DNA of 64,000 nt from Nematostella vectensis (lineage: Eukaryota > Cnidaria > Anthozoa > Actiniaria > Edwardsiidae), in contig NC_064048.1 of the NCBI RefSeq assembly GCF_932526225.1, forward strand, positions 4,474,437 through 4,538,436, given 5' to 3'. Position 1 is the stretch's first letter. Every line of letters begins with the position of its first letter. Below the pieces are notes generated by a model. That model saw nothing but the letters and a program-made list of their open reading frames with translations, was not told the DNA's origin and did not search any database. The translations under genes and the position numbers were made by a program. This document shows positions 1-12,000 of this stretch, one piece after another.

Positions 1-204
1 CATTATCATCCCCATCACCGTCACCATCATTATCATCAGCACCACCACCACCACCATCATCAAATCATACATAGCCACCACTGTACTATCTTATCGACCG
101 TTTAAAGAACATCTTACGGTTGCCGTCCGTCTTCCAGAATTGTCTACATCTACATTACTATTACCCACCCTTGCTACCCATCGTACCGGCAGACTACAAC
201 AATA
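1..204. repeat. Trinucleotide-rich intron segment of PLD
   Basis: Positions 1-62 are ATC/ACC-rich simple sequence. The rest of 63-204 shows no exon signal; it lies in the intron after PLD exon 22. Confidence 0.6.
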
Positions 205-2082
205 CCCACCCACTAGGCCACCAACCTACCCACTAGGCTACCCACCCTAACCACTAGGCTACCCACCCTAACCACTAGGCTACCCACCCTAACCACTAGG
301 CTACCCACCCTAACCACTAGGCTACCCACCCTAACCACTAGGCTACCCACCCTAACCACTACGCTACCCACCCTAACCACTAGGCTACCCACCCTTACCA
401 CTAGGCTACCCACCCTTACCACTAGGCTACCCACCCTTACCACTAGGCTACCCACCCTTACCACTAGGCTACCCACCCTAACCACTAGGCTACCCACCCT
501 TACCACTAGGCTACCCACCCTTACCACTAGGCTACCCACCCTAACCACTAGGCTACCCACCCTAACCACTAGGCTACCCACCCTAACCACTAGGCTACCC
601 ACCCTAACCACTAGGCTACCCACCCTAACCACTAGGCTACCCACCCTAACCACTAGGCTACCCACCCTTACCACTAGGCTACCCACCCTAACCACTAGGC
701 TACCCACCCTTACCACTAGGCTACCCACCCTTACCACTAGGCTACCCACCCTTACCACTAGGCTACCCACCCTTACCACTAGGCTACCCACCCTAACCAC
801 TAGGCTACCCACCCTAACCACTAGGCTACCCACCCTTACCACTAGGCAACCCACCCTTACCACTAGGCTACCCACCCTAACCACTAGGCTACCCACCCTA
901 ACCACTAGGCTACCCACCCTAACCCCTAGGCTACCCACCCTAACCACTAGGCTACCCACCCTAACCACTAGGCTACCCACCCTAACCACTAGGCTACCCA
1001 CCCTTACCACTAGGCTACCCACCCTTACCACTAGGCTACCCACCCTTACCACTAGGCTACCCACCCTAACCACTAGGCTACCCACCCTAACCACTAGGCT
1101 ACCCACCCTAACCACTACGCTACTCACCCTAACCACTACGCTACCCTCCCTTACCACTAGGCTACCCACCCTTACCATTAGGCTACCCACCCTAACCACT
1201 AGGCTACCCACCCTAACCACTAGGCTACCCACCCTTACCACTAGGCTACCCACCCTTACCACTAGGCTACCCACCCTTACCACTAGGCTACCCACCCTAA
1301 CCACTAGGCTACCCACCCTAACCACTAGGCTACCCACCCTTACCACTAGGCGACCCACCCTTACCACTAGGCGACCCACCCTTACCACTAGGCGACCCAC
1401 CCTAACCACTAGGCCACCCACCCTAACCACTAGGCCACCCACCCTTACCACTAGGCCACCCACCCTAACCACTAGGCAACCCACCCTAACCACTAGGCTA
1501 CCCACCCTAACCACTAGGCAACCCACCCTAACCACTAGGCAACCCACCCTAACCACTAGGCAACCCACCCTAACCACTAGGCAACCCACCCTAACCACTA
1601 GGCAACCCACCCTAACCACTAGGCAACCCACCCTAACCACTAGGCAACCCACCATAACCACTAGGCTACCCACCCTAACCACTAGGCTACCCACCCTAAC
1701 CACTAGGCTACCCACCCTAACCACTAGGCTACCCACCCTAACCACTACGCTACCCACCCTAACCACTAGGCTACCCACCCTAACCACTAGGCTACCCACC
1801 CTAACCACTAGGCTACCCACCCTAACCACTAGGCTACCCACCCTAACCACTAGGCTACCCACCCTTACCACTATGCTACCCACCCTAACCACTAGGCTAC
1901 CCACCCTAACCACTAGGCTACCCACCCTAACCACTAGGCTACCCACCCTAACCACTAGGCTACCCACCCTTACCACTATGCTACCCACCCTAACCACTAG
2001 GCTACCCACCCTTACCACTATGCTACCCACCCTAACCACTAGGCTACCCACACTTACCACTAGGCTACCCACCCTAACCACT
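205..2082. repeat. 21-bp minisatellite, about 89 copies
   Basis: The unit on the minus strand reads GTTAGGGTGGGTAGCC plus TAGTG. Each copy holds one TTAGGG, the vertebrate-type telomere hexamer, usually as GTTAGGG or GTAAGGG. Local blocks share variants (GGCAACC, GGCGACC, GGCCACC on the plus strand), the pattern left by unequal exchange. Period 21 leaves long open frames on both strands, which are not genes. It lies in the PLD intron after exon 22. Confidence 0.97.
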
Positions 2083-2085
2083 GAC

Positions 2086-2155
2086 CTGATCCAATAATGG
2101 CCACTCGATCATCCACGACCATCATTTTGCTATGGACATACACCAGCTCTGTGAT
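2086..2155 (-). CDS. PLD: PLD exon 22 (second HKD catalytic motif)
   Basis: Acceptor TTGTATAG, donor ATCAG|GTCAGT, phase 0 to 1. It encodes [20 protein letters not shown], with H, K, D as in HxKx4D. The 21-bp array starts within about 5 nt of the donor. The next exon must lie left of position 1. Confidence 0.93.
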
Positions 2156-2829
2156 CTATACAACAAAACGGAAACGTATTTTAGTGTCCCGCGGGTATCG
2201 AGTCTTGTGCTTTAGAGGTAAGCCTCGAAATACGTGTATTTTGAAATAGGTGTAAAATACATGGGTCAGCCGCGTGTCCAAGTGCTGGGCCGATGGATCC
2301 GTGTCCCACCCTGCTCGTATGACGAGATAAATTCGACTCCGGTTGACCTCTCGTTGGTGGTGAAGAAGACGGTTATATTTTTTATTTGTTTTTTTTTTTA
2401 TAGAAAAAGTTTCTAGATGGATCTAGCGACCTATTACTAGAGCTAAGGGTGCAAATTTGAGCTTAATTGATCCGTTATCTGTGAATTACTTTTGGAGACT
2501 TCACCCTTCGTTTATTCTAAAACACTCTTGTGGATTGCGCGAGAATCGTGCAAGTTCCGAGTGTTCACGTACCGGTTTTCCGTGTATTTCAGAGTGCGTG
2601 CGAAGTGCGTAGAATGATATGTAGCGTGAAGGGTCCTCTATTGACGCGGAAAGCCTCCCGAGTAAAGAGTCTGCTCCGCGACAAATGGAGCGGTAGTTCC
2701 AGTGGGTGATGACGCCGATTGCTGTTCCCGTAGGTGTACCCAGCTCACCTGCAGAACGAACAATACATGTAACAACAACAACAACAACAACAACAACAGC
2801 AACAACAACAGCAACAACAACAACAACAA

Positions 2830-2864
<35 letters not shown>

Positions 2865-2874
2865 ACAACAACAA

Positions 2875-2915
<41 letters not shown>

Positions 2916-2925
2916 ACAACAACAA

Positions 2926-2966
<41 letters not shown>

Positions 2967-2980
2967 ACAACAGCAACAGC

Positions 2981-3011
<31 letters not shown>

Positions 3012-6000
3012 GCGGAATGTGTAGCAGCCCTCAGAAGATTTCACCTCTTTGGATTGATGCGCAAAACAATGGGAAACAAAACAAAGAACGAGAAAACAAT
3101 AGAACAATGAGGTAATATATACCGTATTCACACCAGCACTTAAACCAGGTGGTTTAAAAGTGGTTTAATTAAACTGGTCTAAATGTCAATCTCCCAAGAG
3201 TGGACAGAACAAAGAACAAAACTGAATAGACTGTGCTGTACATGTTACTAAATGATCATTTAGCTAGTAAGAATTCAGCATAATGAGAAACTTGGCAAGT
3301 TGTCAGGCAAAGAAAAACCTTGTTTAACTAAACATGGTTTCGGTGTGAATGCAGCACTAGCCAGTTATGTTAGACCTTATGAGCGGGTTGCTACATCTCT
3401 AACAACAGCAGCAGCAACAAAAGTGGCAACAGAAGCAGCTTGAAAAACAACACAAACAACAACATCAACAGCAACAACATCAGCAATCAACAACATAAAC
3501 AACAGCAACAACAACAATCAACAACAGCAATCATAACAACAGCAACAACAACAACAGCAACAACAATCAAGAACAGCAATCATAACAACAGCAACAACAA
3601 CAACAGCAACAACAATCAAGAACAGCAACAATAAGAACACTAACCAACATCAACTACAAAATAACACATTACTCAATAAGACCTTGGAAAAATTCGCCTC
3701 TCTAATAGAAAAAAAAAAATTAGCTTCCATACAATGTATTTTGCGAACTAGATTAACAATCGCACGACTGTGCGATGAAAAAATGATGGCCACCATTTGG
3801 GCAACCTGTGGCGATCAAGTATTCGGGATCGTGGTATGGCTGACTTTCTGCTTCTGCGAGCGCAATCCATTTGTCAGCTATTAGTTGCATATGGCGAGAA
3901 TATGCAAAAGTATCAAAAGGTGACTTGTTTCGCGCAGGGTAAAGATAAACCTTCTTGATCTACGTCATCGTTACATACCATTTTTGGCGCAGCCTTGAAG
4001 GTTGATTCTCGCAGCAGAGTATAAAAACGGGTTTTCAATGGAATTCAACACTGTTATCCGAATATGAAGTTTTACCTATATTTCTTTGAGCCAGATTGCC
4101 TCAAATGAAAAGTTATGTAGACTATAATCAAAAGGGCGTGCTATATATATGGTAAACGATCGATAAGCGTTTACCTTCATAAAAAGCCATCAATCTAAAC
4201 GGCATGCTGGATATATGATCGATAAACATTTACCTTCAAAAGCTGGTAGTAATGGCATGACCACGATAACTCTGAACTCCTTCCTTTCCCTGAAGACGAA
4301 AAAAAATCAGGCGCGAACTACAAACAGAGTACTGCCATTAAGATTGCCCTTGAAACTACAAATCAATTTGACTGCAAACAGTGCAACCTTGTATAAATAT
4401 GAAAGATATAATAATAATACGCCTATGCCTTTTGAAAGGGGTGTTTCATCTTTCTTTGCATTAAATACGGCTCACGGATACTTAGACGTTTGAACTTAGC
4501 CTTACACGTTTATATCTGTCATTTACCTTTGCTTCCATTATATGGTAATTACCTTTGCTTCCATATATGGTAATTACCTTTGCTCCCATATATGGTAATT
4601 ACCTTTGCTTCCATATATGGTAATTACCTGTGAGCACGTTGTATTCTCATCAGAAGTGCTTCACCGATCTCATTTCTAACACCGTCCGCTGGTAAATTGG
4701 TAATAAAGAATTGATTCTGCAAAAGAAGTTTAAAAGATAGCTCGCAAAAACTGTACAAGCCCTACGATAGAAATAAAATTAAATAGGACAGATCCAATCA
4801 TGATCAACATTACCTCTATGTATATAAAATGCTCAGCCCTGTGTATTGCGTCTAAATACCCCCCATCCACTGTATCATCATTGATTACCTCTATGTATAT
4901 AAAGTATTTAAAGCTGTGTATTTCTTCTAAATAATCCCCTCTCCCATCCAATGTATCAATATTGAATACCTATATGTATATGAAGTGCTCAGCCCTGTGT
5001 ATTGCGTCTAAATACCCCTTCCCCATCCACTGTAACAACATTCAATACCTCTATGTATATAAAGTGCTCAGCCCTGTGTATTTCGTCTAAATACCCTTCC
5101 CCCCCCCATCCACTGTAACAACATTCATTACCTCTATGTATATTAAGTGCTCAGCCCTGTGTATTGCGTCTAAATACCCCCCATCCACTGTATCATCATT
5201 GATTACCCCTATGTATATAAAGTGCTCAGCCCTGTGTATTGCGTCTAAATACCCTTCCTCCCCCATCCACTGTATCAACATTGATTACCTCTATGTATAT
5301 GAAGTGCTCAGCCCTGTGTATTGCGTCTAAATACCCCCCATCCACTGTATCATCATTGATTACCCCTATGTATATAAAGTGCTCAGCCCTGTGTATTGCG
5401 TCTAAATACCCCCCATCCACTGTATCATCATTGAATACCTCTATGTATATAAAGTGCTCAGCCCTGTGTATTGCGTCTAAATACCCTTCCCCCCCCATCC
5501 ACTGTAACAACATTCATTACCTCTATGTATATAAAGTGCTCAGCCCTGTGTATTGCGTCTAAATACCCCCCATCCACTGTATCATCATTGATTACCTCTA
5601 TATATATAAAGTATTTAAAGCTGTGTATTTCGTCTAAATACCCTTCCTCCCCCATCCACTGTATCAACATTGATTACCTCTATGTATATGAAGTGCTCAG
5701 CCCTGTGTATTGCGTCTAAATACCCCCCATCCACTGTATCATCATTGATTAACCCTATGTATATAAAGTGCTCAGCCCTGTGTATTGCGTCTAAATACCC
5801 CCCATCCACTGTAACAACATTCATTACCTCTATGTATATAAAGTGCTCAGCCCTGTGTATTGCGTCTAAGTAAGCTTGGTGTATTGAAGCCTCTGTTGGG
5901 ATGCCTGCTGACCATGAGCCCAGGGAACGAAGGACCTGCGGAAAAAAGCACGAGTGACGTGAGGCTGCACGCGCAAATTGCAGTTAGGAAGAATATATTT

Positions 6001-9000
6001 TTATCAATCATCCGTCGGTTTTGTTTGTTATGTTTACCAAAAGAATTGAAAGCTAGAATTCAAAATCATAGGTAGGGTTGGATTCATATTAAAAAAGAGA
6101 GCAACAAAAAGTCAAAGTACCAAAGAGAGAACATAGCTTTTTGTTTGAGACTACGCGTGCAGTTGAGCTCAGCCAAAACATCAACACAAAGGTTGAATCT
6201 GATTGGCTCATCCGCGCGTCTTAAAATAGCCGATCCTAGGAAACGCCGTGACACCTATAGAGTACCAGAATATGGGGAAGTTGATTGCCCCTACTTATGA
6301 GCCCCTGTTTTTACTTACTACTGAAAGCAGCCTTGGGCTGCCTGTGGGGAATATGCATATACGCTGACTCGCAAACACACTGGGCCACCTGTGATTTCCA
6401 TAACATTAAAGCCAAGTTTGGAAAAAAGGTATACTGACGGTTAGTCTGTCAGTCGCGTTTGGTCAGTTTCTTAAAACACCTTCCCAACATTCATGTGCGC
6501 TAATACTGTATATATATACAGTAAATGTTGGAAAATTCGCGGGTCTTGGGGTCCAATGCTTTAATACATCAGCGGGTATTTTGTAGTTATTTTGTATATA
6601 TATTGGTAAATAAGTAGTATTTTGTGGGGTCAAAAAAAACCTCGGGGTCTAAGACCTGACCGTGAATGTTCAGTGTTCGCGAATTTTCCAACATTTACTG
6701 TATTCTCTTACCTGGCAGTCAAGGGGCGTTGTTTTAGAATCGGGTGGTAATACCACGTGTCTAAGAGCACTGTTGGACTTCGGTAGCAGAAGAGGCACGT
6801 GATCAATCTCCTTCACCTTCTCAAGCTGTCAGAAAGAAATACAACCGTGTGCCCAGGGTTTAGTGGGTAATTTTAATGATGGCGTTAAAATAGCATCAGC
6901 TTTGTAGACTGTCGCTATTTGTTAACAAGAGCAAGTATTAAGAAGACTACTACATGCAAAGGTTTAGTTTGGACTGGAAAATTATATGAAAAGCATCAAA
7001 AGAGGTTCGACAGACAACGTGTTCCACTTTTTTTTCAAACAGATGGAGTATAATAGTAGTTGATTCAAGTGTACTGATAGTGCATGTGTTACAAGAAACA
7101 CACCATGTCCTACAGTGATTCTACCTTAGTTGCATTCCAGCGCAGGATAAAGTGTCGTGCCACGTCCCGCGCGGCCACTCCGTACACAGCAACCCCAACA
7201 TCATGCCAAGGCATTCTGGGTATGGCGCCCCGGTCAACCGAGTCTACGAAGAAAGACCCAAAGACACTAGTCTTTCTCGTGATAAGTTAGATCTCTACGT
7301 AACAACTAGGGAGACGGACAGAGCAAAAAAATGGCATGAAATTTTCCAATTCTAAATATATAAGCTCAAGATTCCGCATACAAGGAGTTCCTCTGACCAA
7401 AAGCTTAATTCCAAAAGCTTACCGAAGTTAACCAGACCTTATTTTGGGAAAACTTGCCATTTTTTCCTGTGTCAGGGAGACGCGAATGCCAAAAAATGTT
7501 TTCACGCTCAACTTGCACTTACAAATCACGTGACTTTTTTGGAAGGCAAACTCGCGGGCTCCGGCTTACGTCTTGCGGCTAACTCCGTCTTGCTGTCCCG
7601 CAGGCGTTTTAAGGCGGGTGCGGAGGCAATAGCAATTTATTCAGCGCTTGCAAATCAGCCAGAAAGCCCCTATATCAGAAGGGCTTATTTTCATCAAAAT
7701 GCTTATCTCTGGCGTGACGGCCGAAACCATTCCTGCTTATTTTGGTGTGAGTTTGCCATACATAAAGCCTCGTGTTTTCTAAGCGCAAATCGCCTACATT
7801 TTAAACTCTTGATCCTGTGGTAACGAGTTGCTTAAGACTCTATCTTTGAATTCTTAATCATTAATAGAAAATATATATATTCTTGGATCATAGTCCATAC
7901 CCTAGGGGTTACTTTTTCAGGATGGATAGGTAGACGTGAGATGTAGCCGTTTTGGGGATTATAATATTCTTTCGAAAATTAACATTGGAATAACTTTATA
8001 ACAAACCTCACCATCGAATGGTTTGTGGATATCGAAGAAATCCCTCTTTATGGGGTTAGAATAGTCTTTTCCGAACCAAGTCTTGATGCCTCCGTCAGTC
8101 TGATCTTTCGAGCAACGCTGCGACTCGCTCGCGTGACCATCGACGAACAATGAGCCCATCCTACCTATCTCAAACTCCTGTAATTCAGAACGCGAATGTC
8201 AACCGCCGTAAAAAAGGGGGTTACTAATTTTGTAGACACTGCGTGCCATAAAGGTTCTTTAACGTTTCCTTCAAATTGTGAAGAGTTGGTTTATGGGACT
8301 TCGGCCGATTTGGTTCCCATCCAAAAGACTGGGAATAAAACAGGGAAAACAAACAGTTTAACTAATCCGATCCAGACCTAAATCCAGAAAAGATCCCGAG
8401 TTCGAGGTGGGGTGAGACCCAGTGTATTCCACTAAGCCACCTGCGCATAGAGAGACCAAAGTAAAACAGCGCTTCTATATATCACTTCATCAATCGTATA
8501 TGGTAATGGGAATAAATGTGTTCTTGTACTTGGTAGTTCGCTAAGATGACAAAGCGGCGGCTGAGAGAGATGCTTTCAACAATGATTAGAGGAAATCACA
8601 GGTAGCACAGCGTGTTAGCATCTCAGCGTATGGGATCTCTCACCACAGGTGGCCCAGCGTGTCAGCATCTCAGCGTATCTGGCCTCTCACAACAGGTGGC
8701 CCAGCGTGTCAGCATCTCAGCGTATGGGGCCTCTCGCCACAGGTGACCTAGTGTGTTAGCGCGTCAACGTATGTGGTCTCTCTCCACAGGTGGCCCAGTG
8801 TGTTAGCGCGTCAGCGTATAGGGCCTCTCACCACAGGTGGCCCAGTGTTAGCATGTCATGGTATGCGGTCTATCACCAAAGGTGGCCCAGTGTGTTAGCA
8901 TGTCAGCGTACGGGCCTCTTACCACAGGTGGCCCAGTGTGTAAGTGTGTTAGCGCGTCAGCGGATGTGGTCTCTCACCACAGGTGTCCAAGTGTGTTAGA

Positions 9001-12000
9001 ATGTCAGGCATAACTCTGCCGAAACGGGTCGATTCCCGGCCGAGATCATTCTGTTTCTCGGCCCTGAATTTGACTTGTTGGAAATAAGAAGATTTACAAA
9101 AAGCTAGTTATAATATCATAGAATGATGACCTGTCAGCTCTTACCGTTTTATTTAGCGGAATATGTGGCTTGAAACTCGGGACAGCAGAACCAAAGTCGG
9201 TGAGGCGGTGGTGATGGTCGTCCCAACGGCCAAAACAAAGGTCGAGCCCTGGTAATAAAACAAAGGTCCAGTCCTGATAACAAAACAAAAGTCCATCCCT
9301 GATAACAAAGCAAAGGTCCAGTCCTGATAATAAAACAAAGGTCCAGTCCTGATAACAAAACAAAAGTCCATCCCTGATAACAAAACAAAGGTCAAGGCCT
9401 GATAACAAAACAAAAGTCCATCCCTGATAACAAAGCAAAGGTCCATCCCTGATAACAAAACAAAGGTCAAGGCCTGATAACAAAACAAAGGTCGAGTCCT
9501 GATAACAAAACAAAGGTCCAGTCCTGATAACAAAACAAAGGTCCAGTCCATATAACAAAACAAAGGTGAAGGCCTGATAACAAAACAAAGGTCCAGTCCT
9601 GATAACAAAACAAAGGTCGAGTCCTGATAACAAAACAAAGGTCCAGTCCTGATAACAAAACAAAGGTCCAGTCCATATAACAAAACAAAGGTCAAGGCCT
9701 GATAACAAAACAAAAGTCCATCCCTGATAACAAAACAAAAGTCCAGCCCTGATAACAAAACAAAGGTCGAGTCCTGATAACAAAACAAAGGTCCAGTCCT
9801 GATAACAAAACAAAGGTCCAGTCCTGATAACAAAACAAAGGTCCAGTCCATATAACAAAACAAAGGTCAAGGCCTGATAACAAAACAAAAGTCCATCCCT
9901 GATAACAAAACAAAAGTCCAGCCCTGATAACAAAACAAAGGTCGAGTCCTGATAACAAAACAAAGGTCCAGTCCTGATAACAAAACAAAGGTCGAGCCCT
10001 GATAACAAAACAAAGGTCGAGCCCTGATAACAAATCAAAGGTCGGGTCCTGATAACAAAACAAAGGCTGATAACAGCAAGAGACCCATGCATTATATAAA
10101 TAGACTTTTAAAAGGACGTCTAATTTCAAGCCTCGGTTGTTTAATTCAGCAGTCAGGCCAAAAATGTTCTTAACAATGTTAGTTCTACAAATGTAAAATT
10201 TTCATTCTTAATGTTACTGCTCTCAATCATGGCGTTCAACCAATAGCTGTGAGCATTCAAGTCACGTGATGAGCTCACCTCCAACGAAAGCCACCTTCTG
10301 ATCAATCGCAACGATTTTCTCATGATGCGCCCAATAGATGACGCCAGAACCAGGCACGTGATCAGGATGACGTAGCACCTAATACACCAATTACAAGACA
10401 GAGTGAGAACAATATGGGAACACGTGATAAGAGTGACCTTAGACCTACTTCGCCAATCACAAGCCCGTACGAGAAAAATCGAAGCACGTAATCATAAGCT
10501 CGTGTGAGACTTTATGGTGGAAGACACTTAATTTAAAAGCAAATGAAACTGCCCTCTGGAATCCCGGGAAATAAGCTTGCAAGTCCCAGCAAAAAGAACC
10601 ACACATTTTCTTTTAAATCAACCCGCTTAATAGGATATTTTAAAAATCTTTTCATTTAAGACAGTTTACAGGCGGCGCACGGGGGTGGAGGGACGCCGCA
10701 AGCAAATATCTAAAAAGAAATAACTCAATAATAAAAGTTCTCTTTTTACTGCTGTGGGAGGGGAAGGAGGGGGGAGAGGGGGTTTTCTTTTTTATCCCAC
10801 CTTGATATTTGGATGAAGTGACGTAAGAAGAGCTTTAGTATAAGCGCTGTTGATGGTTAACGCGAGTTCCACTTCTTTATACAGGAGAACGTAGACCTTC
10901 ACACCCAACTCCTAGGTAGAGTGGGAAAAAACAAGTGAGTTAATAAAAAAACACTTTCAAAGAAAGTGAAATTGGGACACAGAACACCGAGTAAATACCG
11001 AGTGAACGCCGAGTGAATACCGAATAGTGCCGAGCCACTCACGATTAACAACGAATTACTGCCGAATAAAACGCAGTCACTCACGAATAATAAGTTACTC
11101 CCAAAGGAACCCCCGAGTAGTATAGATCCATTGAATAATACCAACTCCCGAATCATGCCGAGCCACTTATGAATAATACCCGAGCTACTCCCGAATAGTT
11201 ACCGCTTTTCTCTTGAGAATCTGGTCCAACCGCCAGTAGTCTCCTTCACGCACAGGCCGACGCAGGTAGATCTCCGGACTGAGCCTAGATCACGTGATTT
11301 ACATTAGTTCATAGTCTAACATCTAATTTCAAAGGGGAACTTTAGAGTAATTTTAGTGTCACTTCGGAGAGCGTGAAGCGGTTAAGAATATTTACAGGAT
11401 AACGCAAGTCGGGAAGCAAAATATTTAAGCAAAACACAGACAACGTCGTGTTTTCTTCCTTACCACCAATCTGTAATGAATATTTCTTCCCTGGCTTCCT
11501 GTAGGGCAAGTGCGACAGAATCAAAGTACGATGCGCCATCAACGAACCTAAAAAACAAAAAAAAATTCTCACAACCCTTATTTTGCGCATCGTGTTACTT
11601 CTACTGGCGCGTAAGTCATGTGGGCGGATATGCGGTAAACTCACCCCTGCGCCCGCGTAAGTCATGTGGGGGGATGCGGTAAACTTACCATTGCGCCTGC
11701 GTAAGTCATTTGGCGGGTATGCGGTACACTCACCGTTGCGCCTGCAAAAGTCATGTGTGTGGGTATGCGGTAAACTCACCATTGCGCCTGCGTATCAGGC
11801 CTCACTGGCGCATATGAGTCATGTGGGTTGGTTTGTAGCCATTCAGCACCCGTCGTTGCCATCACGTGAACAAGAGAGCGCATGAACTCTCTGACAAAAA
11901 AAAGAGTGACATTAATCACTTGGTAAGCTTTGTAAATGATTAATATATAGATTTTGGCATTGCCTAAAAGCGGGGTTCCAAACGAACACATATTTGTTCT

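Noticed and set aside
213-2081. 622-codon minus-strand open frame
   Set aside because: Pure 21-bp repeat; period divisible by three keeps it open. It lies in a PLD intron.
205-2082. Internal telomere or CRISPR array
   Set aside because: Unit is 21 bp with only one telomere hexamer each and no spacers; a minisatellite explains it.
2638-3131. Poly-Leu, poly-Cys, poly-Asn and poly-Thr frames
   Set aside because: Trinucleotide array read in different frames. The true coding part is exon 21 in another frame.
9094-10129. Long minus-strand frames (up to 332 codons) rich in CFVIRTG-like repeats
   Set aside because: 25-bp intronic array; only the last about 34 codons in the 9248-9145 part are real (PLD exon 14).
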